The position numbers and the translations under genes are program-made. The notes under the pieces were generated by a model. The model did no database searches, was not told the origin of the DNA, and was given only the letters and a program-made list of their open reading frames with translations. From positions 310,001-374,000 of the forward strand of contig NZ_JAUFQO010000016.1 in the NCBI RefSeq assembly GCF_030409835.1: DNA of 64,000 bases, in the 5' to 3' direction. This document shows positions 8,858-17,417 of the stretch, piece by piece; within the stretch, counting starts at the first letter, position 1, and the number at the start of each line of letters is the position of its first letter. This DNA comes from Lutimonas halocynthiae. GTDB lineage: Bacteria; Bacteroidota; Bacteroidia; Flavobacteriales; Flavobacteriaceae.

Positions 8858-8887
8858 TTGCCTAAATTTAGTTAAAAGGTATATTTG
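8858..8887 (+). promoter_or_regulatory. promoter of glmM (TTG-N19-TATATTTG)
   Basis: TTG at 8858-8860 and TATATTTG at 8880-8887 form a complete Bacteroidota promoter directly after the rpsA terminator. The predicted start near 8893 gives a short leader of about 17 nt. Confidence 0.75.
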
Positions 8888-8909
8888 TAACAGCTAAAAA
8901 AAAGACCAA

Positions 8910-10301
8910 ATGACATTAATAAAATCTATTTCTGGTATACGCGGAACAATCGGTGGTACTACTGACGAAAACCTGACTCCTCTTGATGCAGTCAAATTTG
9001 CTTCGGCCTATGGAGCTTGGCTTCTAAAAAGAAATACAGCTGGAAGTAAGCTAAAAGTAATTATAGGCAGAGATGCACGTATTTCAGGAAAAATGATCAG
9101 CAGCCTTGTTTCAAACACATTAGTTGGTTTGGGTATTGACGTCATTGACCTTGGTTTATCAACAACTCCTACAGTTGAAGTTGCCGTCCCGCTTGAGAAA
9201 GCCCATGGTGGCATTATTGTAACAGCCTCACACAATCCCAAACAATGGAATGCTTTAAAATTATTGAATGAAGCAGGAGAGTTTTTGAACGGGGAAGAAG
9301 GAAACCTAATATTAGATCTGGCGGCTTCTCAGGATTTCGATTATGCAGAAGTGGACGATTTAGGAGTATACTCAAAAAATAAAAACTACCTCAAAAAACA
9401 TATACAGGAAGTATTAAATTTACCTCTTGTTGATGTTGAAGCCATTAAAAAAGCAGGGTTTAAAGTAGTCGTAGATGCCGTAAATTCAACCGGCGGAATC
9501 GTTATACCTCAATTACTGGATGCTTTAGGAGTTCAGTGTATTAAATTATATTGTGAACCGAATGGGGAATTTCCTCATAATCCGGAGCCCTTGCCAAAAC
9601 ACTTAACTGAAATTTCAAAATTGGTAGTTAAAGAACAGGCTGATTTAGGGATTGTAGTTGACCCAGATGTAGATCGTTTGGCAATTATAAATGAAGATGG
9701 TAGTATGTTTGGTGAAGAATATACATTAGTGGCCTGTGCAGATTATGTCTTGTCAAAAACTCCTGGGAATACAGTCTCGAATCTTTCGTCTTCGCGAGCT
9801 TTAAGAGACGTGACTCAAAAACACGGTGGTGTTTATGAAGCCAGCGCCGTTGGAGAAGTAAATGTGGTAGCACTAATGAAAAAGAATAATGCAATCATTG
9901 GAGGAGAAGGAAATGGTGGAATTATTTATCCATCTTCTCACTATGGACGAGACTCATTAGTAGGAGTAGGTCTGTTTTTAAGCCATTTAGCACATCTTAA
10001 AATTTCATGTAAAGCCTTGCGGGATTCATATCCTTCTTACTTTATGAGTAAGAATAAGATTGAATTAACACCACAAATAGATGTTGATAGTATTTTGAAT
10101 GCGATGGCATCAACTTATAAAAATGAGGACATTAGTACTATTGACGGGGTGAAAATTGATTTTGAAAATGAATGGGTACATTTAAGGAAATCGAATACAG
10201 AGCCTATTATTAGAATTTATACTGAGAGTAATTCACAAGAAAATGCGGATGCTTTGGCACAGCGCATAATTGATGAAATAAAAGTAATTGCCAAGATATA
10301 A
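8910..10301 (+). CDS. glmM: phosphoglucosamine mutase
   Basis: This 463-residue enzyme belongs to the alpha-D-phosphohexomutase family. It has the active-site serine loop TASHNP (Ser107), the metal-binding loop DPDVDRL near residue 251, the sugar-binding GEGNGG motif near residue 330, and a C-terminal phosphate-binding loop (RKSNTEPIIRIY). The length and motifs match the Bacteroidota proteins annotated GlmM, which convert glucosamine-6-phosphate to glucosamine-1-phosphate for UDP-GlcNAc, peptidoglycan and lipid A. A phosphomannomutase role cannot be fully excluded from sequence. It starts its own transcription unit and is followed after 20 nt by the class V aminotransferase. Confidence 0.88.
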   Translation: MTLIKSISGIRGTIGGTTDENLTPLDAVKFASAYGAWLLKRNTAGSKLKVIIGRDARISGKMISSLVSNTLVGLGIDVIDLGLSTTPTVEVAVPLEKAHGGIIVTASHNPKQWNALKLLNEAGEFLNGEEGNLILDLAASQDFDYAEVDDLGVYSKNKNYLKKHIQEVLNLPLVDVEAIKKAGFKVVVDAVNSTGGIVIPQLLDALGVQCIKLYCEPNGEFPHNPEPLPKHLTEISKLVVKEQADLGIVVDPDVDRLAIINEDGSMFGEEYTLVACADYVLSKTPGNTVSNLSSSRALRDVTQKHGGVYEASAVGEVNVVALMKKNNAIIGGEGNGGIIYPSSHYGRDSLVGVGLFLSHLAHLKISCKALRDSYPSYFMSKNKIELTPQIDVDSILNAMASTYKNEDISTIDGVKIDFENEWVHLRKSNTEPIIRIYTESNSQENADALAQRIIDEIKVIAKI

Positions 10302-10321
10302 TTGGTATTTAAGAGAGCGTC

Positions 10322-11797
10322 ATGAGTTTAGAAGCATATTTTGACAAGTTTCGTAAAGAAATCATCGGTATTGATGAAACTTTTGAAACACCGTTTGGAA
10401 TCCAAAAAATGATCTATGCAGACTGGACTGCAAGTGGAAGACTTTACCGACCGATTGAAGATAAAATGCTTCATGAGTTTGGTCCATTTGTGGCGAATAC
10501 GCATACTGAAACTACTTTTTCTGGTTCTGCCATGACCCTTGCTTACCACGAAGCCAGGCAAATTATTAAAAGGCATGTGAATGCTGGGCCTGATTGTGCT
10601 TTAATTGCAGAAGGAACCGGAATGACTGGTGTTATCAATAAGTTTCAAAGAATACTTGGACTAAAGGTCTCCGAAAACCTTAAAGACTTGGTCGACTCCA
10701 TTCCTGAAGCAAAAAAACCAGTTGTTTTTATTACGCATATGGAGCATCATTCTAACCAAACCTCTTGGTTAGAAACAATAGCTGATGTTGAGATTATTCC
10801 TTGTGATAATACTGGCTTGGTTGATTATGATAGCTTGATCGAACTGCTTGATAAATACAAACACAAAGAGATAAAAATTGCATCGATTACGGCTTGTTCA
10901 AATGTAACGGGTATACAAACAGATTATCACCGAATCGCTAAAATGATGCATCAAAATGGAGGTGTTTGTTTTGTAGACTTTGCGTGTTCGGCACCTTATG
11001 TAAAAATTGATATGAATCCTAAGAATGAGGATGAACGTTTGGACGCTATCTTTTTTTCTCCGCATAAATTTTTAGGAGGGCCTGGTACATCAGGTGTCTT
11101 GATATTCCATAAATCTCTTTATAAGAATATGATTCCGGATAACCCTGGAGGAGGAACGGTGAACTGGACCAACCCTTGGGGAGAACATCGATACCTTGAT
11201 GACATTGAAACACGAGAAGATGGAGGAACCCCAGGATTTCTGCAAACGATTAGAACTGCCTTAGCCGTTCAGTTAAAAGAAGAAATGGGTATTGAAAAAA
11301 TTCATGACAGAGAGAATGAAATTATAGCCCAGGTTTTTGAAGAATTGAAGCCGGTAAAAAATTTGAATTTATTGGCGGCTCAACACAATGACAGGCTAGG
11401 GGTGTTTTCATTTTACATTGACAATTTACATTATAATTTGGGCGTAAAGCTTTTGAATGATAAGTTTGGGATTCAAACTCGTGGTGGCTGTTCTTGTGCA
11501 GGAACCTATGGACATTTCTTGCTTCATGTTGATCAGAAACAATCACATGAGTTACTTGAAAAAATGGATCAAGGCTGCCTAATCGAAAGGCCAGGTTGGA
11601 TTAGGATGTCAATTCACCCGACCACTACAGATGTTGAAGTGAGCTTTATCTGCCAAGCGATTAAAGAAATGGCTGCTAATTTTGAGGAATGGTCAAAAGA
11701 CTATGCATATGACTTGCCAAGCAATGAATTTTTGCATAAGTCATTTCAATCCAAAGAAAAGGAACTTGTGAAACAATGGTTTAATTTGAAAGAATAG
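10322..11797 (+). CDS. PLP-dependent class V aminotransferase (cysteine desulfurase-like)
   Basis: This 491-residue cytoplasmic protein has the class V fold: an N-terminal IYADWTASGRLYRPIE segment, a TEGTGMTG-like phosphate-binding stretch, THMEHHSNQTSWLE (the histidine that stacks on PLP), a VDFACSAPY aspartate and the Schiff-base lysine in FFSPHKFLGGPGT. A GGCSCAGTYGHFLL loop carries cysteines where desulfurases have their persulfide Cys, but the protein is longer than IscS/SufS and no Fe-S assembly genes are nearby. Substrate is unknown. It follows glmM by 20 nt and precedes the DUF1697 gene by 3 nt, so the three probably form one operon. Confidence 0.85.
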   Translation: MSLEAYFDKFRKEIIGIDETFETPFGIQKMIYADWTASGRLYRPIEDKMLHEFGPFVANTHTETTFSGSAMTLAYHEARQIIKRHVNAGPDCALIAEGTGMTGVINKFQRILGLKVSENLKDLVDSIPEAKKPVVFITHMEHHSNQTSWLETIADVEIIPCDNTGLVDYDSLIELLDKYKHKEIKIASITACSNVTGIQTDYHRIAKMMHQNGGVCFVDFACSAPYVKIDMNPKNEDERLDAIFFSPHKFLGGPGTSGVLIFHKSLYKNMIPDNPGGGTVNWTNPWGEHRYLDDIETREDGGTPGFLQTIRTALAVQLKEEMGIEKIHDRENEIIAQVFEELKPVKNLNLLAAQHNDRLGVFSFYIDNLHYNLGVKLLNDKFGIQTRGGCSCAGTYGHFLLHVDQKQSHELLEKMDQGCLIERPGWIRMSIHPTTTDVEVSFICQAIKEMAANFEEWSKDYAYDLPSNEFLHKSFQSKEKELVKQWFNLKE

Positions 11798-11800
11798 AAT

Positions 11801-12352
11801 TTGAAGGCTTATGTAGCTTTATTAAGATCAATTAATGTTTCGGGTCATCATATAATAAAGATGGCAGATCTGAAGGCGTTACTTGCAAGGCCCGAATTTC
11901 TGAATCTAACTACATATTTACAAAGTGGGAATTTGGTTTTTGAATCTGAGATTGAAAGCAATGAGTCACTTGAGATCCTGTTGGTTGAGATAATCAAAGA
12001 ACATTATGGCTATGATATCAAAGTGAAAGTGTATGATGCTGCTGCCTTTCAAGAGACTTATAAAAAAAACCCGTTTCTGGCGATTGAGCAGATTGATATT
12101 AAAAAACTCTATTATATCCATGTCTTAGGAAAGGCAGATAAAGCTACTTTCGAAGCAATAAAAAGCAAAGGAAATTTTCCTGAAGAAATGTTTTTAATAG
12201 ACAACACCGTCTATGTTCATTATTCAAATGGTTATGGGCGTTCTAAAGTAACAGGTAGCTTTTTTGAAAAGAACTTAAAATTATTTGTCACGGCTCGGAA
12301 CAATAATACCATGAAGAATCTATTAGAAAAAATAGAGAATCTGAAAAGATAA
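11801..12352 (+). CDS. DUF1697 family protein (TTG start)
   Basis: This 183-residue cytoplasmic protein has the DUF1697 signature: an N-terminal YVALLRSINVSGHHIIKMADL and TYLQSGNLVFES near residue 40. The function of the family is unknown. The only start that keeps the conserved first strand is a TTG at 11801, three bases after the preceding stop; the next in-frame ATG would delete the family's most conserved residues. A rare start codon right behind another gene suggests translation by coupling. It ends 4 nt before the convergent stop of the acyltransferase. Confidence 0.85.
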   Translation: MKAYVALLRSINVSGHHIIKMADLKALLARPEFLNLTTYLQSGNLVFESEIESNESLEILLVEIIKEHYGYDIKVKVYDAAAFQETYKKNPFLAIEQIDIKKLYYIHVLGKADKATFEAIKSKGNFPEEMFLIDNTVYVHYSNGYGRSKVTGSFFEKNLKLFVTARNNNTMKNLLEKIENLKR

Positions 12353-12356
12353 GAGA

Positions 12357-13256
12357 TTAACCCTTTGGGTCACTGTCTTTGGTTTCTCGCATGAATTTAA
12401 ATCGTTTATGACTCCAGAAATAGTATTCAGGCGCTTTTCTGATATGGGCTTCCAGCTTCTTCATAAAGAGATCTGTGATTTCAAAATCAGGAATCTCACG
12501 AGGATTTTCACTTAATATTCCCATTTTTGTTTCATAGAATCCGCGTTTTATTTTTGTGGTTTCTATATACATCACGGCATAGTCATATTTTTTTGCCAAC
12601 ATTTCAGTACCGGTTATTACTGGCACTTCTTTACCAAAAAACGTAGTCCAATGATACGCTTTGATCAATTTTGGTGATTGGTCAATCAGCATTCCATAAA
12701 CAGTCTTATCTCCTTTTGCATCATTCTTAGCCAATTCAGGAATTATTTGTTTTGTAGGTATAAGGGTCGTATTGAATCTTCCTCGTGATCTCACGATATA
12801 ATTATTGAAATATTTGTTCTTGACTTTTTTATAAGCAGCAAAACCCTTGTGTTGCACCCGAAGATTCAGGCTAAAGAGCCATTCGAAATTCGCGTAATGT
12901 GAACCCATTAAAAGTACATTATCATTCCTGCCCATAAAAGCATCCAGCTCTTCCTGATTCGTTAATTTAAAGCGTTTAAGGATCTCTTCATTAGAGATGG
13001 TAAAAGTCTTAATCATTTCCATAAAGATATCGAGGAAGTGATGATAGAACTCTTTCATTATTTTTTTCAATTCTGTATCAGATTTTTCCGGGAAAGCAAT
13101 TTTCAAATTGCCCATGACCGTTTTTTTTCGATAGCCAAGAATATAATAGATAATTAGAAAAAAGAAATCAGAAACCAGATACAATATTCTGAACGGAAGT
13201 ATAGAAATTAATACAATCAGTGGATAAATAAGAATGTAAACAATAAGATGTATCAT
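12357..13256 (-). CDS. lysophospholipid/lipid A-type acyltransferase (LpxL/HtrB-like), copy 1
   Basis: This 299-residue protein has one or two N-terminal hydrophobic helices (about residues 3-41) and the acyltransferase HX4E motif (GSHYANFE, His120-Glu125). A later conserved block is GKEVPVITGTEMLAKK, and it ends with a C-terminal YYFWSHKRFK, as in the LpxL/LpxM family that adds secondary acyl chains to lipid A at the inner membrane. It is clearly a paralogue of the gene just upstream (12357 is downstream in transcription), with the same layout and motif positions. The pair is most simply two late acyltransferases with different chain or position specificity, or one for another lipid. Confidence 0.85.
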   Translation of the reverse strand: MIHLIVYILIYPLIVLISILPFRILYLVSDFFFLIIYYILGYRKKTVMGNLKIAFPEKSDTELKKIMKEFYHHFLDIFMEMIKTFTISNEEILKRFKLTNQEELDAFMGRNDNVLLMGSHYANFEWLFSLNLRVQHKGFAAYKKVKNKYFNNYIVRSRGRFNTTLIPTKQIIPELAKNDAKGDKTVYGMLIDQSPKLIKAYHWTTFFGKEVPVITGTEMLAKKYDYAVMYIETTKIKRGFYETKMGILSENPREIPDFEITDLFMKKLEAHIRKAPEYYFWSHKRFKFMRETKDSDPKG

Positions 13257-13353
13257 ATAGAAAGCAAATATCGTTTTTTAGTTGTGATATTTGAGAAAAA
13301 AATGAATAATACGCAATGGACTTTATATAAAAGAATCAATTAGTTCCAGCTCT

Positions 13354-14250
13354 CTAACCTTTCTGCTCTGGTTTTTTACCCATGTGCTTAAATCGTTTGT
13401 GGGTCCAGAAATAATAAGCTGGATTTTTTCTGATTTGTTTTTCAAGTTCAAGAATATAATGATCGGTTATTTGGTTTAGTTCAACTTCTTCCGGTTTCTC
13501 TTCTAATAAAATAAAAGTAGATTCATAATACCCTCTTTTTACTTGTTCTGTGTGAAAATATAATACCGGTAAATTGAGTTTACGGGCAATGATTTCTGGC
13601 CCGTTGATAATGGGAATTTCCACACCCATAAAAGTGCCCCAATATTTTATCTGTTTCAATTTGGGTGATTGATCTGCTATAAATCCATAGGCCTGATAAT
13701 ATTCGTTTTTCAAATTGCTGAGAATATAGGAGTAAAATTCTTTTGACCTAACAACCGTTACGCCAAATTTGTTTCTATTTCTTTTAAATAGATTGTCAAT
13801 GTATTTGTTGGAAATTCTTTTATAGGCAACACTTAGATTGTATTTTATACTTGTTTCTACAACAGAAGAAACCCATTCCCAATTTGCATAATGTCCGGAA
13901 AGAATTACAACGCTTTGATTATTATCGTAATAAGCATTTGGCAACTCAGGATTTGTTAAAATAACTCTTTGTTTAAGCTGTTCCTCAGAAATCGAAAAGG
14001 ATTTAATCGTTTCCATAAAAATATCTGCAAAATGCCGATAGGATTTTTTCATTATTACATTCAATTCTTCCTTTGATTTTTCTGGAAAGGCAATACGCAA
14101 ATTCTTCATTACTATCTTTTTCCTATAACCAACAACATAATAAAGAATCAGAAATATAATATCAGAAATAATGTATATGACTCTAAACGGAAGAATCGAT
14201 GTCAAAAATATGACTGAATATAGCAGTATATAAACAAGAAAGTGGATCAT
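13354..14250 (-). CDS. lysophospholipid/lipid A-type acyltransferase (LpxL/HtrB-like), copy 2
   Basis: This 298-residue paralogue of the neighbouring acyltransferase has the same N-terminal membrane segment (residues 3-41), the HX4E motif (GHYANWE, His120-Glu125), GVEIPIINGPEIIARK and the ending PAYYFWTHKRFK. Motif positions agree residue for residue with copy 1, so the genes arose by tandem duplication. The first 60 residues are the most alike and the region after about 100 differs more, as expected if substrate preference has diverged. It is transcribed first, and a 97 nt gap separates it from copy 1. Confidence 0.85.
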   Translation of the reverse strand: MIHFLVYILLYSVIFLTSILPFRVIYIISDIIFLILYYVVGYRKKIVMKNLRIAFPEKSKEELNVIMKKSYRHFADIFMETIKSFSISEEQLKQRVILTNPELPNAYYDNNQSVVILSGHYANWEWVSSVVETSIKYNLSVAYKRISNKYIDNLFKRNRNKFGVTVVRSKEFYSYILSNLKNEYYQAYGFIADQSPKLKQIKYWGTFMGVEIPIINGPEIIARKLNLPVLYFHTEQVKRGYYESTFILLEEKPEEVELNQITDHYILELEKQIRKNPAYYFWTHKRFKHMGKKPEQKG

Positions 14251-14423
14251 AATAGCAGGTAAATAAATTTCATCTCCGTATATAAGCAGGCAAATATCGG
14301 GAATATTTTGTTTTTTATCATAGGAAAAAAAACAAGTATCATTATCAAATCATTCAGTATTAATTGATAAATTCGTGAGCGTTTACTTAAACGCATCCAC
14401 ATTATTAAGAAAAAAGAATATCT

Positions 14424-15074
14424 ATGAATATGAATCCAGCAGTATTGCTAATCATTATTGCAAATGTCGCCATCTCTTTTAAGGGATTTAAAGACAGAGG
14501 TTTCTTCGAGCAATATAAGTTTCAAGTAGGACCGATAATTAAAGGTGAAAAAATTAGAATTTTGGCTTCTGGGTTTTTACATGTTGATCAGTCGCATTTA
14601 TTTTTCAATATGCTAACCTTATATTTTTTTGCAGATCCTGTTATCAATTATATTGGCATCCCTAAGTTTTTAACGGTTTACTTCGGATCATTATTAGCCG
14701 GAAATTTATTTGCATTAAATTTTCATAAAAAAGAACCTTATTATAGTGCCGTTGGCGCATCTGGGGCAGTAATGGGTGTCTTATATGCTGCCATTATGTT
14801 GAATCCTGGTATGAATTTATATATGTTCTTTATACCAATACCTATTCCAGCGTATATTTTTGGAGTTGGTTACTTATTGTATTCAATTTTTGGAATGAAG
14901 AAGCAATGGGGTAATATTGGCCATAGCGCACATATTGGTGGAGCTATCGGAGGCTATATTTTATCTATTTTATTTTACCCAAGTATCTTGGAAAACAATA
15001 AATTAATTGTGATTTTATTGGCTGTGCCAATTGTATTGATGTTTATTTTCAAAGACAAACTTGAAAGGAATTAA
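14424..15074 (+). CDS. rhomboid family intramembrane serine protease
   Basis: This 216-residue membrane protein has about six hydrophobic segments. The catalytic dyad is visible: Ser113 in GASGA and His170 in HSAHIGGA. An upstream SHLFFNM (His58, Asn62) supplies the oxyanion-type residues found in bacterial GlpG-like rhomboids. Rhomboids cleave transmembrane substrates within the bilayer; the substrate here is unknown. The gene stands alone, divergent from the acyltransferases and separated from yidC by 266 nt. Upstream is a small GCGTTT/AAACGC hairpin (14380-14395) of uncertain meaning. Confidence 0.88.
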   Translation: MNMNPAVLLIIIANVAISFKGFKDRGFFEQYKFQVGPIIKGEKIRILASGFLHVDQSHLFFNMLTLYFFADPVINYIGIPKFLTVYFGSLLAGNLFALNFHKKEPYYSAVGASGAVMGVLYAAIMLNPGMNLYMFFIPIPIPAYIFGVGYLLYSIFGMKKQWGNIGHSAHIGGAIGGYILSILFYPSILENNKLIVILLAVPIVLMFIFKDKLERN

Positions 15075-15340
15075 CGCTGTATAATCAAATGTTCACGTTT
15101 AACATTTATGTATCGTATCCCTAAAAATATGATCATGTACAGTCACATTGATATACAATATATTATGATTCATTAGGGTGAAAGATCATGACCTTATAAT
15201 CATAATAATTTATGACATATTATAAATTTTAATTTCTCTTATTTCACTACATTTGCCGAACATTTCAAAAACCTGTGCAGACAATTTACAGATCCGACTA
15301 ATAAGAGGCGTCTGATCACTATCAGGTAAAAAAAATAAAA
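15075..15340 (+). promoter_or_regulatory. intergenic region and yidC promoter (TACATTTG at 15248)
   Basis: This 266 nt gap is very AT-rich and has no coding potential that I can see. TACATTTG at 15248-15255 fits the -7 consensus and is about 85 nt before the yidC ATG; no clear -33 TTG is present at the right distance. The leader (CCTG...CAGG pairs around 15270-15325) could fold weakly. No terminator for the rhomboid gene is evident. Confidence 0.45.
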
Positions 15341-17263
15341 ATGGAAGAAAAAAAATTCGATCTTAATTCTTTGATAGGATTCGTGCTACTAGGTGCGATC
15401 ATGATATATTATTTTTATACCAATCAGCCAACACAAGAAGAATTAGCCAAGCAGAAAATGGAGCAGGTTCAAGATTCAATTGATAAATTGACTCCAGTTG
15501 CCGAGCAAAATGATGTGATGTATGAGAAGGTGGAACAGGCGCCAGTTAACCCATCTGACTCTGTTGCTTTATCTCGCGCTCAAAATAGCTTAGGTGCATT
15601 TGCCTATAGTGCAGGTTTACCCTCAGCTACAAATGCTACCACGGTAATTGAAAATGAACTGGTAAAAATAACCATAAGTAATAAAGGTGGTCAGATTACC
15701 GAGGTCCTTTTGAAAAATTACCTAACCTATAATAAGTTGCCTCTTTATATTATTAAAGATCAAAATGCCTCTTTGAACTTGTCATTTGCAACCCAGGATA
15801 ACAGAAATCTTCAAACGAAGAATCTATATTTTGAACCAAGTTTAAGTAGTAATGGTGACAACCAGGTGCTCTCAATGAAATTGAAAGTAGCTGCTGATCG
15901 TTATTTGGAATATCGATACGAGCTAAAGCCTGATGAATACATGCTTGATTTTGCAGTTAGAACGCAGGGTATGGAACAAGCAATCAACACTAGCCAAGCG
16001 ATTAACCTTGATTGGCAATTAAAAAGTTTTAGGACTGAAAAAAGTGTCAAATACGAGAATCAATACACTGATCTTCGTTATTTGGAAAATGGGACGTTTG
16101 AGTACATGAACGCCATGAGTGATGAGGATGAAGAAGATGTAAGTAATTTAAATTGGGTTGCTTTTAAGCAACAGTTTTTCACTTCGGTTTTACTTGCTGA
16201 AGACAATTTTGAGTCGGCAAAGCTGATTTCAAAGAACTTGGTGGTCAACGAAGATATAGATACCATCTACACAAAAAAATATGAAGCATATATTCCACTA
16301 GTTGCTAAGAATGGTGAATTAGATTACAACATGAACATGTATTATGGACCTGTTGATTATACTGTTTTAAGCAAATACGAAGGGAAGCAATTAGATAGAA
16401 TTGTAAGTTTAGGATGGGGAATTTTCAGATGGATCAACAAGTTTGTATTTATCCCTGTATTTAGCTTTTTAAGTTCATTCATCGGTAATTTTGGAATTGT
16501 TATTATTTTGATGACAATAGTTGTCCGAATTATTATGTCTCCAGTAGTTTATAAATCTTATCTCTCAAGTGCTAAAATGAAAGTTTTAAGGCCTGAGATG
16601 CAGGATATAAATGAAAAACTTAAAGGGAAAGAAAATGCCATGAAGCGCCAGCAAGAAACAATGGCATTGCAAAGAAAAGCTGGAGTTAACCCGCTTAGTG
16701 GATGTATTCCGGCATTGATTCAAATGCCTGTATTCTTTGCCTTGTTTAGGTTTTTCCCATCAAATATTGATATTCGTCAAAAAGGATTTTTATGGGCAGA
16801 TGACCTTTCAGCTTATGATGAAGTCTTGCAATTACCATTTAAGATTCCGTTTTACGGTGATCACGTGAGTTTGTTTCCTATTTTGGCATCTATTGCCATC
16901 TTCTTTTATATGCAAATGACCCAGAGTCAACAAATGAATATGCAGCAACCACAACAAGAAGGTATGCCTGATATGCAAAAGATGATGAAAATGATGATGT
17001 GGTTCTCACCAATCATGATGATGTTCTTCTTTAACACTTATGCGAGTAGTTTGAGTTTGTATTATTTTGTATCCAACTTACTTACCATCATAATTATGTT
17101 AGTGATCAAGCACTTCATCATTGATGAGGATAAGATTCATGCAAACATCCAGGAAAATAAAAAACGTCCTGAAAAGAAGAAGAGCGCCTTTAGACAAAAA
17201 CTTGATGATGCGATGAAACAAGCGCAGGTTCAACAAGAAAAACAGAAAAAAGGAGGAAGATAA
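15341..17263 (+). CDS. yidC: membrane protein insertase YidC
   Basis: This 640-residue inner-membrane insertase has a first membrane helix at about 10-26, a large periplasmic beta-sandwich domain to about residue 345, then the conserved five-helix YidC/Oxa1 core. The core shows GNFGIVIILMTIVVRI, the positively charged groove and coiled loop (SSAKMKVLRPEMQDINEK), NPLSGCIPALIQMPVFFALF, and a methionine-rich MQKMMKMMMWFSPIMMMFFF helix. The C-terminal tail is strongly basic (KKRPEKKKSAFRQK and KQKKGGR), fitting ribosome contact. It inserts and folds membrane proteins with or without SecYEG. It is monocistronic here and followed by a bidirectional terminator. Confidence 0.95.
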   Translation: MEEKKFDLNSLIGFVLLGAIMIYYFYTNQPTQEELAKQKMEQVQDSIDKLTPVAEQNDVMYEKVEQAPVNPSDSVALSRAQNSLGAFAYSAGLPSATNATTVIENELVKITISNKGGQITEVLLKNYLTYNKLPLYIIKDQNASLNLSFATQDNRNLQTKNLYFEPSLSSNGDNQVLSMKLKVAADRYLEYRYELKPDEYMLDFAVRTQGMEQAINTSQAINLDWQLKSFRTEKSVKYENQYTDLRYLENGTFEYMNAMSDEDEEDVSNLNWVAFKQQFFTSVLLAEDNFESAKLISKNLVVNEDIDTIYTKKYEAYIPLVAKNGELDYNMNMYYGPVDYTVLSKYEGKQLDRIVSLGWGIFRWINKFVFIPVFSFLSSFIGNFGIVIILMTIVVRIIMSPVVYKSYLSSAKMKVLRPEMQDINEKLKGKENAMKRQQETMALQRKAGVNPLSGCIPALIQMPVFFALFRFFPSNIDIRQKGFLWADDLSAYDEVLQLPFKIPFYGDHVSLFPILASIAIFFYMQMTQSQQMNMQQPQQEGMPDMQKMMKMMMWFSPIMMMFFFNTYASSLSLYYFVSNLLTIIIMLVIKHFIIDEDKIHANIQENKKRPEKKKSAFRQKLDDAMKQAQVQQEKQKKGGR

Positions 17264-17313
17264 ACGTGTAGCTGTGTGAGGTAGTTACCTAATATACTAT
17301 TCGTAATTAATTT

Positions 17314-17352
17314 AAAAGCCCGTTAATTGAATTTATCAATTAACGGGCTTTT
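17314..17352. terminator. bidirectional terminator between yidC and the M20 peptidase
   Basis: A 17-bp perfect stem (AAAAGCCCGTTAATTGA at 17314-17330 with TCAATTAACGGGCTTTT at 17336-17352) flanked by A and T runs serves both convergent genes. Confidence 0.88.
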
Positions 17353-17417
17353 ACTTATGTACTGATCAAAAGAAATGGATTTTTATTTCTAGCAGAACGA
17401 TTTTCTCAAATCCAATC

